Shown: positions 14,072 through 22,164, counted from the first letter of the stretch. The stretch: DNA of 22,218 nucleotides from Bog-473 sp035483935 (GCA_035483935.1 DATHPK010000110.1:1-22218); one strand, 5' to 3'. Made by a program: numbers and translations. Notes: a model not told the origin generated them from the letters alone.

Positions 14072-15126
14072 GGCTCGAGGCACCGGTCGACCTCGTGGAG
14101 GATGCGATCGGCGTCGGGCAGGAAGTGACGCTCGAGTTTGGCGGGCGGATAAGGCGTCGCGAACCCGCCGACCCGGCGCACGGGCGACTCGAGTGAGTAA
14201 AAGCAGTTCTCGCTCACACGGGCGGCGATCTCGGCGCCGAGGCCGCAGAAAACCTGAGCCTCGTGGACGACGACCAGTCGTCCGGTCTTGCGCACCGAGG
14301 ACTCGATCGTCTCGAAGTCGATCGGTGACAGCGAGCGCAGGTCGAGGACCTCGATAGAGAGTCCTTCCTCCGCTCCGATTCCGGCGGCCTCCAGCGAGGT
14401 GGCCACCATCGGGCCGTAGGCGGCGACGGTGACGTCGGTGCCCTCACGGACGACCCGGGCACGGTGCAGCGGCATCGAATCGAGGTTGGCGTCGAGGTCG
14501 ACGTCGCCCTTCTCCCAGTAGCGGCGTTTCGGCTCGAAGAACATGACGGGGTCATCGGAGGCGATCGCCTGTTGGATCATGCGGTGCGCGTCTGCCGCGT
14601 TGGACGGCGTCACGACGCGGAGGCCGGCCGTGTGGGCGAAGTAGGCCTCAGGCGACTCGGAATGGTGCTCGACGGCGCCGATGCCCCCGCCGTAGGGGAC
14701 GCGGATGGTGATGGGGAGCCCCACGCGGCCCTCGTTGCGGTAGCGGAACTTGGCCACCTGCGAGACGATCTGGTCGAAGGCGGGGTAGACGAAGCCGTCG
14801 AACTGGATCTCGCAGACGGGTCGGTAGCCGCGCAGGGCGAGCCCGACCGCGGTGCCGATGACACCCGACTCGGCGAGCGGCGTGTCGATCACGCGGCGGT
14901 CACCGAAATCCTGCTGGAGTCCCTCGGTCACGCGGAACACGCCGCCGAGCTTGCCGATGTCCTCGCCCATGAGGACGACCTTGGGATCGTCCGTCATCGC
15001 CCGGCGCAGGCCCGCGTTGAGGGCCTTGCCGAGCGTCATCGTGGTGGCTCCCACGCTGCCGCGGCTGGCGTGGTCGTCGGCCGTCGGGGTGATGGTCGTG
15101 GTCGTGGTGGCCGAGGCGATGGCCAT
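14068..15126 (-). CDS. 2-oxoacid dehydrogenase E1 component, beta subunit
   Basis: The E1-beta subunit pairs with E1-alpha to decarboxylate the 2-oxoacid with thiamine diphosphate. Family sequence starts at TMTLGKALNAGLRRAM and includes VLMGEDIGKLGGVFRVTEGL, DTPLAESGVIGTAVGLALRG, EIQFDGFVYPAFDQIVSQVAK and RVPYGGGIGAVEHHSES. The 352-residue length includes about 30 Thr/Ala-rich N-terminal residues that are not conserved. ATG 15126 overlaps the E1-alpha stop (TGATG), and GTG 15129 is also possible. An internal ATG at 15039 has a GGGAG site 8 nt upstream and would give a protein starting MTLGKAL. Close homologues often have a short N-terminal extension, so I keep the upstream start. pdhB or bkdB cannot be decided from sequence alone. 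Confidence 0.93.
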   Translation of the reverse strand: MAIASATTTTTITPTADDHASRGSVGATTMTLGKALNAGLRRAMTDDPKVVLMGEDIGKLGGVFRVTEGLQQDFGDRRVIDTPLAESGVIGTAVGLALRGYRPVCEIQFDGFVYPAFDQIVSQVAKFRYRNEGRVGLPITIRVPYGGGIGAVEHHSESPEAYFAHTAGLRVVTPSNAADAHRMIQQAIASDDPVMFFEPKRRYWEKGDVDLDANLDSMPLHRARVVREGTDVTVAAYGPMVATSLEAAGIGAEEGLSIEVLDLRSLSPIDFETIESSVRKTGRLVVVHEAQVFCGLGAEIAARVSENCFYSLESPVRRVGGFATPYPPAKLERHFLPDADRILHEVDRCLEP

Positions 15127-16253
15127 CACGAAACCTCGTCGTATTCGGCCAGGTAGTGGAGGTAGGCGTCGCGTTCGGCCTCGAGGAGGGGGTGCGGGCC
15201 TGCGTAGACATGCTCGAAGAGCGATGCGGGCTCGGGATTGGGCATATCGAGCACGCCCGAGCGCAGCGCGGTGGCCGCATCACCCGCCGCAGAAGCGACC
15301 TCCTGCTCGAACTCGTCGTCGGCCACGCCCTCGTTGTGCAGCAGTGCCCGCAGACGGACGAGCGGGTCCTTGGCGCGCCACTCCTCTTCCTCGGCGCGGC
15401 TGCGATAGCGCGTCGGGTCGTCCGACGTGGTGTGCGGCCCCATGCGGTAGGTGACCGCCTCGATGAGCGTCGGGCCCTGGCCGGCGTAGGCGCGGGCGAG
15501 CGCGAGCCTGGTGGCGGCGAGCACCGCGAGCACGTCGTTGCCGTCGACCTGGACGCCGGGAATGCCGTAGCCCTGTCCGCGCTGCGCGATGGAGGCATGC
15601 GACTGGAGGCGGACGGGCTCGGAGATGGCCCACTGGTTGTTCTGGCAGAAGAAGACCACCGGGACCATGTAACTGGCCGCGAAGCCGAGCGCCTCGGAGA
15701 TGTCGCCCTCGCTCGTGGCCCCGTCGCCGAAGTACGTGATGACGGCGCTCGGCGCGTCCTCGATTGCGAGGCCGAGCGCGTAGCCGGTCGCGTGCAGCGC
15801 CTGGGCGCCGACGATGATGGCCGGGGTGGCGATGTTGTAGCGGGTCGGGTCCCAACCCGACAGTCCGCTGCCCCGCCACATGCGCAGCATGTCCACGGGG
15901 TCGACGCCGCGGCAGTACGCGACGCCGTGCTCGCGGTAGCTGGTGAAGGCGAAGTCGTCGGGCCGTAGGGCGCGGGCGGATCCGACCTGTGCGGCCTCCT
16001 GGCCGAGCAGCGGGGCCCAGAGGCCGAGCTCGCCCTGTCGCTGGAGGGCCATGGCCTCGGCATCGAGCCGGCGGACGATCGCCATGTCCCTATAGAGGTC
16101 GCGGAGTTGGAGCGCATCCACGTCGGCGACGAGATCCCAGTGCGGACAGCCAACGGTGCGCTGACCGTCGACGGAGATCAGCTGGACGAGGCCGTCGTAC
16201 CCCGCCCAGGCGGTGAGCCTCTCTGCTGGAACCTTGAGCTGCGCGATGGCCAT
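15126..16253 (-). CDS. 2-oxoacid dehydrogenase E1 component, alpha subunit (branched-chain or pyruvate)
   Basis: This 375-residue thiamine-diphosphate enzyme carries out the first, decarboxylating step. The TPP motif is GDGATSEGD (176-184) with the distal NN at 205-206 (CQNNQWAIS). Other family segments are SYREHGVAYCRG, the TPAIIVGAQALHATGYALG region and TYRMGPHTTSDDPTRY. The last closely resembles actinobacterial branched-chain E1-alpha (M. tuberculosis Rv2497c has MGxHTTxDDPTRY), so I lean to BCKDH, although such genes are often labelled pdhA. ATG 16253 follows GGGAGGGGAG at 5 nt, a very strong ribosome binding site, which excludes the longer frame. It is the first gene of the E1-alpha/E1-beta/E2 operon. 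No E3 is present nearby, so lipoamide dehydrogenase must come from elsewhere. Confidence 0.92.
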   Translation of the reverse strand: MAIAQLKVPAERLTAWAGYDGLVQLISVDGQRTVGCPHWDLVADVDALQLRDLYRDMAIVRRLDAEAMALQRQGELGLWAPLLGQEAAQVGSARALRPDDFAFTSYREHGVAYCRGVDPVDMLRMWRGSGLSGWDPTRYNIATPAIIVGAQALHATGYALGLAIEDAPSAVITYFGDGATSEGDISEALGFAASYMVPVVFFCQNNQWAISEPVRLQSHASIAQRGQGYGIPGVQVDGNDVLAVLAATRLALARAYAGQGPTLIEAVTYRMGPHTTSDDPTRYRSRAEEEEWRAKDPLVRLRALLHNEGVADDEFEQEVASAAGDAATALRSGVLDMPNPEPASLFEHVYAGPHPLLEAERDAYLHYLAEYDEVS

Positions 16254-16369
16254 GTGGACTCCCCTCCCGTGGCATCTGAGCAACGCTCGACGCTTCGAAT
16301 CTCACCACATCTTGGGCGCTTGGAGCGGGATATCCGGTCAAACAGCACGAGTTACGGGGTTTTCATGCG

Positions 16370-16383
16370 GTAATAGCTACTAC
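16370..16383. promoter_or_regulatory. Near-perfect 14-bp palindrome upstream of the E1-alpha operon
   Basis: GTAATAGCTACTAC is a dyad with six of seven base pairs matching, 116 nt upstream of the E1-alpha start in an AT-richer stretch of an otherwise GC-rich spacer. It has the size and symmetry of a repressor or activator operator. Lrp/AsnC-type regulators commonly control branched-chain dehydrogenase operons, but no such gene is in the window, so the link is speculative. I could not place a convincing -35/-10 pair. Confidence 0.35.
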
Positions 16384-16471
16384 GGCGCAACGATATAGCG
16401 CTGACGTTCACGGGCAGCGCGTGGGGCGCGGTCGGGTCTTCGGGGAGGGGCCGTGGCGCCTGAGCGGCGGG

Positions 16472-17398
16472 TCAGGATGCCTTGCGGCGAGAGGCCGGCT
16501 GCTTGGCCCGCGCGGGCTGCTTGGCCGACTTCGCGGTCGCCTTCTTCTTCGCCGGCGTAGCGCTCCGGCTGGAGGCGCGCTTGGCCGACGTTCCGGTGCG
16601 GGCGGTCTTCGTCCCGGGCTTGGCGGCCGCCTTGATGCTGGCGTTGAGGGCCTCCATGAGGTCAACGACCTTGGCCGCGGGCTCGGCCGGCTCCTGGATC
16701 ACGATCTCGTGGCCTTGACGCTTCTCCTCGATGAGGGCCTCGACCTTCTCGCGGTGTGTGTCGTGGTAGCGGTCCGGGTCCCAGTCCGACTCCATGGATT
16801 CGATCAGCAGTTGCGCCATCGACAGCTCGCGGTCGCTGACCTCGTCGGTGTCGGGTAGCTCCGGCAACTCCTTGCCCGGGACCCGTACCTCGTCCGAGAA
16901 GTACATGGTGTGGAGGGCCAACGCGTCGTCCTCGGGCCGGATGGCGACGAGATACTCCTTGTTCCGCATGACCATGGTGGCGATGCCGATGCGATCGGCG
17001 TCGGCCATGGCCTTACGCAGGAGCGCGTAGGCCTTGTCGGCACCGGCGCCCTCGGGGGCGAGGTAGTAGCTGCCGCGGAAGTAGACCGGGTCGATGTCGG
17101 GTTGGCTGACGAAGTCCGAGATCTCGATCTGACGCGACTTCTTAGGCTCGGCGCTCTCGAGCTCCTCTTCGGTCAGGATGACGTATTCGCCGCCGCCCAG
17201 ATCGAAGCCGCGGACAATGTCGTCGTTCGCGACCTCATCGCCGGTCCGCTCGTTGACCTTCTTGTAGCGGATCCGGTCCGACGTCCCGTCCTCGAATTGG
17301 TTGAAGTGGATGCTCTTGTCCGAGGTCGCCGGGTACAGGCCGACAGGGATGTTGACCAGCCCGAAGCTCAGGGCGCCCTTCCAGATCGTGCGTGGCAC
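16472..17398 (-). CDS. ku: Non-homologous end-joining protein Ku
   Basis: Bacterial Ku forms a homodimer that threads onto DNA ends and recruits LigD for non-homologous end joining. The 308-residue protein starts VPRTIWKGALSFGLVNIPVG, the family's N-terminal signature. It continues through the Ku core (KVNERTGDEVANDDIVRGFD, FVSQPDIDPVYFRGSYYLAP, ALLRKAMADADRIGIATMVM). A C-terminal Lys/Ala/Ser-rich tail of about 50 residues follows, of the kind that binds DNA in actinobacterial Ku. GTG 17398 was chosen because homology begins exactly there; the upstream frame is unrelated. TAATTT (17406-17411, minus strand) ends 7 nt before the GTG, so a leaderless transcript is likely. No ligD is in the window. 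Confidence 0.95.
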   Translation of the reverse strand: MPRTIWKGALSFGLVNIPVGLYPATSDKSIHFNQFEDGTSDRIRYKKVNERTGDEVANDDIVRGFDLGGGEYVILTEEELESAEPKKSRQIEISDFVSQPDIDPVYFRGSYYLAPEGAGADKAYALLRKAMADADRIGIATMVMRNKEYLVAIRPEDDALALHTMYFSDEVRVPGKELPELPDTDEVSDRELSMAQLLIESMESDWDPDRYHDTHREKVEALIEEKRQGHEIVIQEPAEPAAKVVDLMEALNASIKAAAKPGTKTARTGTSAKRASSRSATPAKKKATAKSAKQPARAKQPASRRKAS

Positions 17399-17405
17399 GT
17401 GCAAC

Positions 17406-17411
17406 AAATTA
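17406..17411 (-). promoter_or_regulatory. Probable -10 box of leaderless ku transcript
   Basis: TAATTT on the minus strand ends 7 nt before the ku GTG start. The stretch is AT-rich in a GC-rich surrounding, and no Shine-Dalgarno sequence is present. I see no clear -35 hexamer at 16-18 nt. Confidence 0.4.
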
Positions 17412-17464
17412 CCAGCCCAGACCTGGTCCACCACCTTGTTACAGCGACTCGTCACACTGAGGCC

Positions 17465-17854
17465 ATGATCTCGAGCGTGCCGGAGGGCTTCGGATCGGCC
17501 CTGCTCAGCGGGTTGGCCGAATTGGGCCCGATCAAGCCCTTCTCCGGGGACCTCTCTCTTGAGCTGGGTGTTTCGGTCTGGCTGCGCACGAGCGGGATAC
17601 CGCTGCTCGAGGCCCGGGGCCGGCTGCTCCACATCCGGGACCTGATCATCGAGGTGTGCGGCCTCGACCCCGCCACCGAGCCGGTTCCCCTGGTCGGCCG
17701 TTCGCCGCGCAACGACGTGCTCAACCTCGTCGTCTACCTGGGTGACCTGTTGGGGCGGGCGGCGTCGGCCTCGGGGCGCACAGTGCAGAGCATGGCCCGA
17801 TTGGTGATCGACGCGCTGCCGCCCGAGATGGAGGAAGCGGCGCTGGGCGCCTGA
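17465..17854 (+). CDS. Hypothetical protein, 129 residues
   Basis: The protein begins MISSVPEGFGSALLSGLAEL. It has no signal peptide, Cys pair or recognisable catalytic motif. It reads as an alpha/beta soluble protein with a central ARGRLLHIRDLIIEVCGLDP stretch and a helical C-terminal third (NDVLNLVVYLGDLLGRAASA, then MARLVIDALPPEMEEAALGA). I do not recognise the family. It is divergent from ku with 66 nt between the starts and convergent with the 104-residue gene 30 nt downstream. ATG 17465 is the first start after the intergenic region; only a weak GAGG lies upstream. Codon use is like the neighbours (GC-rich third positions), supporting a real gene. Function unknown. Confidence 0.7.
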   Translation: MISSVPEGFGSALLSGLAELGPIKPFSGDLSLELGVSVWLRTSGIPLLEARGRLLHIRDLIIEVCGLDPATEPVPLVGRSPRNDVLNLVVYLGDLLGRAASASGRTVQSMARLVIDALPPEMEEAALGA

Positions 17855-17884
17855 CCCGACCGGCGGCTCAGGCCGTTCGTCCCG

Positions 17885-18199
17885 TCAGTCCCATTCGAAG
17901 AAGCCCCGGGCCCTCTTCTTGATCTCGGGGCGAGGTTGCGCCTGCCGCACCGCGTCGGGTCGGTGCTCACTCAGCCAGGCCCTGAGGGCGTTGCTGTCGG
18001 GGAAGGTCATCTCCTCGTCGGTGTCCATCACATAGAGCACGACGGCCTTCCCTTCGACGGACACGGAATACTCGATCTTCCCGTCCGACAGGAAACACCA
18101 GAGCGGACTGGCTCCGGGCGTCGTCCGCGCCTCGAGGCGCCAACCGTCGAGGCCGCCGAGGAGATCGGCGAGCTCCTTGCGGAAGGAGTGCCGCGGCAT
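17885..18199 (-). CDS. Hypothetical protein, 104 residues
   Basis: The protein starts MPRHSFRKELADLLGGLDGW and contains several predicted beta strands (PLWCFLSDGKIEYSVSVEGK, AVVLYVMDTDEEMTF). A helix follows (NALRAWLSEHRPDAV), then a basic C-terminus ending KKRARGFFEWD. It is a small soluble alpha/beta protein with no motif I can name. ATG 18199 follows directly after the TAG of the O-antigen-ligase-like gene with no gap, so the two are probably translated from one mRNA. It may be a conserved lineage-specific protein. I offer no function. Confidence 0.7.
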   Translation of the reverse strand: MPRHSFRKELADLLGGLDGWRLEARTTPGASPLWCFLSDGKIEYSVSVEGKAVVLYVMDTDEEMTFPDSNALRAWLSEHRPDAVRQAQPRPEIKKRARGFFEWD

Positions 18200-19555
18200 C
18201 TAGGGCACCTCGACGCCGCGGGGTCGTACCTCATCCGCGGTCTCCACGCCTTCGCCCCTCGCCGCCAGCCCGGCACAGCACCCGGCGAGAAAGCCGACGA
18301 GGGACAGGTGCCAGTCGAAGTCGAACGCGCCGCCGACCGCGCAGCAGACCAAGGCGGCGCAGGCACACGACGAGAGCGCGTCGATCCGCCGCACCGCCCT
18401 GAAGATCGCGACGACGACAGCCACGAGGAGGCCGATGCCGACGGCTCCCGCGTCGGCGGCCACCTGCAGATACTCGTTATGGACGAACCTGGCGTAGGTG
18501 CCGACCGCGTCGTGGAAGGACAACAGGTGATCCGGGCCGACACCGAAGATCGGGGCACTCCCCCACTGGTGCCATGCGACCGACCACTCCGTCGCCCGAT
18601 CCCCGTCGCTCGGGGAGAGCGCACGGAGCCCGATCTCGTGGTGAAGAAGGAGCAAGGAAACGAGAAGTCCGATAAGGACGCAGCCCGAGGCCGCCATCCG
18701 GACCCGCGGGTCTCGTGCGGCGGAGCGCAGGCGCCCTTCGGGCACCGCAGAGACCGCGAGGGTGGCGACCAGGACAACGCCGAGCCACGGAACCGCGCCC
18801 GTATCCGGTGACGTCGCGACCGCCACCGCGCCGAGCGCTGCGCCCGCGACGAGTGGCACGACGAAGCTCACGTAGGACCGCCACGGGACCACCGCGGCCG
18901 CACAGGCGACCGCCACGCACGCGCCGCGACTCTGCGACGCCAGCAGGCCACCGGCGCATATGCACACTGCCAGCCGCACCGCCAAGGAGTGGCGGTCCAC
19001 CCCGAGGGCGACGAGGAGGCACATACCGAGGGCCAGCCCCGCCGCGTCGGAATAGGTCAACGTCGTCGACAGGCGCCACAGTCCCTGCGCCGGCATCGCC
19101 AGGGGGTACCAGCGCCAGATCAGTCCGGTGAACCCGACCAGGCCGGCGGCGGCGCCGAGACTTGCGATCCCGAGGCCTGCCCGTTGCCGGAGCGGCCCCC
19201 GAAGGGTACGGACAACGGCGAACGCAGCCGCGCAAGCGAGGCAGCTCGCGCCGAGCGGAAGCGCGGCACGCACCGACCCGGCAGCGCCGGCGCGCACACC
19301 CCACCAGAGGGCCAGCACAACCAGGGCGGCCACCACGCTCAACGCGCGTCGATCGAGGGGATGGCTGATCGCCGCGCCCACCAGCAGGACGATCGAACCG
19401 GTGGCGGCCACGAGCGCATCCGTGGCCCAGAAGCCACCCTGGCGGACGCCGACAAGCAGCACGAGGGCGAAGAGCAGCGTGGCGAGGACCACCGCCCGAC
19501 GATCCAGGTCGCGTCGGGTCGGTCGCGCTACCAACGCTCCTCGGCCCAGTTGCAC
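18200..19555 (-). CDS. O-antigen ligase/polymerase-type membrane protein
   Basis: The 451-residue protein has about ten to twelve hydrophobic segments and the layout of the Wzy_C/O-antigen ligase superfamily. A short Ser-Arg-Gly (209-211, ASQSRGACVAVA) follows one membrane segment. A periplasmic-type loop carries WHQWGSAPIFGVGPDHLLSF (329-348) and HNEYLQVAADAGAVGIG (359-375). These enzymes transfer or polymerise undecaprenyl-linked glycans at the outer face of the membrane. In an actinobacterium the acceptor would be an exopolysaccharide, teichoic-type polymer or protein rather than LPS. No other glycan genes are adjacent. GTG 19555 is preceded by AGGAGG at only 3 nt, unusually close, so the true start may be slightly different. 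The gene for the 104-residue protein follows directly. Confidence 0.78.
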   Translation of the reverse strand: MQLGRGALVARPTRRDLDRRAVVLATLLFALVLLVGVRQGGFWATDALVAATGSIVLLVGAAISHPLDRRALSVVAALVVLALWWGVRAGAAGSVRAALPLGASCLACAAAFAVVRTLRGPLRQRAGLGIASLGAAAGLVGFTGLIWRWYPLAMPAQGLWRLSTTLTYSDAAGLALGMCLLVALGVDRHSLAVRLAVCICAGGLLASQSRGACVAVACAAAVVPWRSYVSFVVPLVAGAALGAVAVATSPDTGAVPWLGVVLVATLAVSAVPEGRLRSAARDPRVRMAASGCVLIGLLVSLLLLHHEIGLRALSPSDGDRATEWSVAWHQWGSAPIFGVGPDHLLSFHDAVGTYARFVHNEYLQVAADAGAVGIGLLVAVVVAIFRAVRRIDALSSCACAALVCCAVGGAFDFDWHLSLVGFLAGCCAGLAARGEGVETADEVRPRGVEVP

Positions 19556-19634
19556 GCGCCTCCTTCGTCACGGGCCGACCTTCCGGCCTGACCCCGATGC
19601 CGGGTCTCGCTCCGACAGCCCGACGAACGCTAGG

Positions 19635-19844
19635 TCAGCCGAACGGACCCCAGTGTGCCGCGACGATGAGCAGGATGCCCGAAACAGCAAACGCAGCACC
19701 GGCAACGACCATCCTCATGGTGTGCCACCGCTGGGGCAGCAGCTCGGCTGCAATCATCCAGACGCCGGCGATCAGGATCAACAGGAAGGCGACCTCGGCG
19801 AGGACGACGCTCGTATGACGACTGAGGGTGAGGAGAAGTGCCAT
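19635..19844 (-). CDS. Small two-helix membrane protein, 69 residues
   Basis: The sequence starts MALLLTLSRHTSVVLAEVAF and contains two hydrophobic stretches (about 13-34 and 43-64). A charged turn joins them (LLPQRWHTMRM), consistent with a hairpin membrane protein. I recognise no family. It lies upstream of the O-antigen-ligase-like gene on the same strand, separated by 79 nt, and is divergent from the secreted propeller protein. There is no clear Shine-Dalgarno sequence before ATG 19844. The regular membrane-protein composition, unlike the overlapping frames, is the reason for calling it. Function unknown. Confidence 0.6.
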   Translation of the reverse strand: MALLLTLSRHTSVVLAEVAFLLILIAGVWMIAAELLPQRWHTMRMVVAGAAFAVSGILLIVAAHWGPFG

Positions 19845-20049
19845 CGACCGTCATTCTCGGCAGCTTCCCGGCTCGGGTGCAAGGAAGTTTCGTCGTGCCG
19901 GACCTACGGGTCTCCCCGTGTTTCGGTGCCGCCGCAACGCCTCCACAACATCCCGGCCCCCGGACAACAGTGCCTCGGTGCCATCGTCATGCTTTCGGTC
20001 GTGCGCGACGATGTGACGGGTTGCGGGTAGAGCGAAAGGGGCTGGGTCC

Positions 20050-21774
20050 ATGAGGTCGCGTTTCACCTCGGCATTCGGTGCAGGCGCGCTCCTCGCCGGG
20101 TTGCTGGCGCTCGTCACGCCCTTGGGCCAGAACGCCGTCGCTTCGGCGGGCACACCGCTCCCGGGCGCACCGAACTGTCCGATGTTCCCGGCGGACAACG
20201 TCTGGAACACCCCCATTACGAACCTGCCTGTCGACTCCCACTCGGCGGCGTGGTTGGCGAGCATGAACGCGGGCACCACCAACCTGCATCCGGATTTCGG
20301 ACCGTCGGGCGATCCTTCCAACCCCTACGGCATGCCCTACACCGTCGTTCCGGCCGGACATCAGTTCGTGAACATCGCGTTCCAGTACGCCAGCGAGAGC
20401 GACCCCGGCCCTTATCCGTTCGGTCCGGACACTCCGATCGAGGGAGGGCAGAACGCCACGGGCGACCGTCACGCGTTGATGGTCGACCCCAGCACGTGCA
20501 CCCTCTACGAGCTCTACGACGCGCAGTACAACCCGAGCGGCTCCACAGCGGGATCGGGAGCCATTTGGAACCTCAACTCGAACGCCTTGCGGCCGGCGGG
20601 CTGGACCTCAGCCGACGCCGCCGGGCTTCCGATCCTTCCCGGCCTCGTCCGCTACGACGAGGTGCTCTCCGGGAAGATCACCCATGCCATCCGCATGACC
20701 GCGGAGGCGACGGACACGAGCTACCTCTGGCCGGCCCGCCACGAGGCCGGAGCGCGCGCCGACCCGAACCTCCCTCCGATGGGAGCACGGTTCCGGCTCA
20801 AGGCGAGCTACGACATCAGTGGGTTCTCCCCGCAGGCCCAGGTCGTGCTGCGGGCCATGCAGCAGTACGGGCTCATCGTCGCCGACAACGGCTCCAACTG
20901 GTACTTCGGAGGCACCGCCGACTCCGGTTGGCCCATATCCCTCGTGGACGAGCTGAAGCAGGTGCCCGCCAGTGCATTCGAGGCGGTCGACGAGTCCTCG
21001 CTCATGGTGAGCCCCGACTCCGGACAGGCCCGTCAGTTTGCAGGCCCGGTCACCGGGATCGCAGCGCCGCCGTCGGGGTCGGGCTACTGGCTGGCGGACG
21101 CCGAGGGAGCCGTCTCGGCCCACAACGTGCCCAACGACGGGTCGATGGCAGGCACTGCACTCAATGCGCCGATCAGCCACATCGTCTCGACGCCTGACGG
21201 AGGCGGGTATTGGTTGGTCGCTGCCGACGGCGGCACCTTCGCGTTCGGCGATGCCGGCTTCTACGGGTCCATGGGCGGCAAGCCGCTCAACGCGCCCGTC
21301 GTGAACATGGCGCCGACACCCGACGGGCGCGGCTACTGGCTCGTGGCCAGCGACGGCGGCGTCTTCGCATTCGGGGACGCCCGTTTCTTCGGCTCAATGG
21401 GAGGACGCCATCTGAACGCGCCAGTGGTCGGCATGGCTGCGGATCCACAAACAGGCGGATACTGGCTTGTCGCCACCGACGGCGGGATCTTCTCGTACGG
21501 AGCGCCCTTTTTCGGCTCGACCGGCGCCATCCACCTGCAGCGGGCGGTCAACGGGATGGCCGTTTCCGGCGGCGGCAGCGGGTATTGGCTCGTCGCGTCG
21601 GACGGCGGGATCTTCGCCTTCGGCATGGCGCCGTTCTGGGGAAGCACCGGCGGGCTCCAACTTGTCGCACCGATCGTGGGCATGGCGGCGGACGATCCCA
21701 CGGGCGGCTATTGGCTCGTCGGATCCGACGGTGGCGTGTTCGCGTACGACGCGCCCTTCTACGGCGCAGACTGA
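20050..21774 (+). CDS. Secreted protein: uncharacterised N-terminal domain plus six-bladed propeller-like repeats
   Basis: The 574-residue protein has a Sec signal peptide (positively charged MRSR, hydrophobic core, cleavage after A-S-A at about residue 33). Residues about 40-320 form one domain, recognisable from CPMFPADNVWNTPI, GDRHALMVDPSTC, RPAGWTSADAAGLPILPGLV and MGARFRLKASYDISGFSPQ. I recall this domain from other secreted bacterial proteins, without a known function. Cys43 and Cys150 could form a disulfide. Residues 330-574 hold six repeats of 41-42 residues with consensus GYWLVxxDGGxFxFGDAxFxGSxGG, beginning at G345, 386, 428, 470, 511 and 553. The first is degenerate. A PVTGIA strand before repeat 1 and the truncated repeat 6 fit a closed six-bladed beta-propeller. 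ATG 20050 has an AAGGGG site 8 nt upstream. A wall- or glycan-binding role is speculation. Confidence 0.85.
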   Translation: MRSRFTSAFGAGALLAGLLALVTPLGQNAVASAGTPLPGAPNCPMFPADNVWNTPITNLPVDSHSAAWLASMNAGTTNLHPDFGPSGDPSNPYGMPYTVVPAGHQFVNIAFQYASESDPGPYPFGPDTPIEGGQNATGDRHALMVDPSTCTLYELYDAQYNPSGSTAGSGAIWNLNSNALRPAGWTSADAAGLPILPGLVRYDEVLSGKITHAIRMTAEATDTSYLWPARHEAGARADPNLPPMGARFRLKASYDISGFSPQAQVVLRAMQQYGLIVADNGSNWYFGGTADSGWPISLVDELKQVPASAFEAVDESSLMVSPDSGQARQFAGPVTGIAAPPSGSGYWLADAEGAVSAHNVPNDGSMAGTALNAPISHIVSTPDGGGYWLVAADGGTFAFGDAGFYGSMGGKPLNAPVVNMAPTPDGRGYWLVASDGGVFAFGDARFFGSMGGRHLNAPVVGMAADPQTGGYWLVATDGGIFSYGAPFFGSTGAIHLQRAVNGMAVSGGGSGYWLVASDGGIFAFGMAPFWGSTGGLQLVAPIVGMAADDPTGGYWLVGSDGGVFAYDAPFYGAD

Positions 21775-21800
21775 GAGCTACGGCGGCGGTGAAGTACCGG

Positions 21801-21820
21801 CGCGGCCGAAGCCGGCCGCG
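21801..21820 (+). terminator. Hairpin 26 nt after the propeller gene, probable terminator
   Basis: CGCGGCCG and CGGCCGCG pair perfectly (8 bp) around the tetraloop AAGC. The position just beyond the stop codon fits a rho-independent-type terminator, although no T-tract follows, as often in GC-rich Actinobacteria. Confidence 0.55.
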
Positions 21821-21953
21821 TCCGGAGTGACTCAAGACCGGAACTCGCACGACCGTCCGGGGTGACAGGCCGGCCCCGGCCTCAAGCGGGAAGCGCGGGG
21901 CCAGCCACAGTCACCCCCAACCCAGGGTCCTCATACGTGCCAAGACAAGGACA

Positions 21954-21989
21954 CGACGATGCCCCCGACCTGGGCCGGTGGCATCGTCG
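21954..21989. repeat. Inverted repeat with 10+3 bp arms
   Basis: CGACGATGCC (21954-21963) and GGCATCGTCG (21980-21989) are exact reverse complements. After one C/T mismatch, CCG and CGG pair too, leaving the 8-nt loop ACCTGGGC. No coding sequence covers it. It may be an RNA hairpin or a protein-binding dyad. Confidence 0.5.
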
Positions 21990-22111
21990 CACCGGGGTTG
22001 CACTTCGACTAGAGCCGAACGGCCTTCACGCGGACGTTGTTGTTTGTGCGTTGTCGACATGAGAAGGACGAACGCCTCTATGCCGAACAGGCTGACCTCG
22101 TGCAACATCGC

Positions 22112-22164
22112 ATGGGGGTGGCGGTTCGGGGGACCGGTTTCAACGGAGCGACCGCCGCCCCCAT
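22112..22164. repeat. Inverted repeat with 14-bp arms
   Basis: ATGGGGGTGGCGGT (22112-22125) pairs with ACCGCCGCCCCCAT (22151-22164) over 14 positions, with one T/G pair (a G-U wobble in RNA read from the plus strand). The 25-nt loop includes GGGGGACCGG. It is near the window edge and could be a terminator for either flank or part of a structured RNA. Confidence 0.5.

Noticed and set aside
19860..19960. Possible c-di-GMP (GEMM) riboswitch before the secreted propeller protein, from the stretch CTACGGGTCT
   Set aside because: The conserved GGGCAAACC and GACGCAAAGC parts of the motif are missing, and the stems do not form in the right order.
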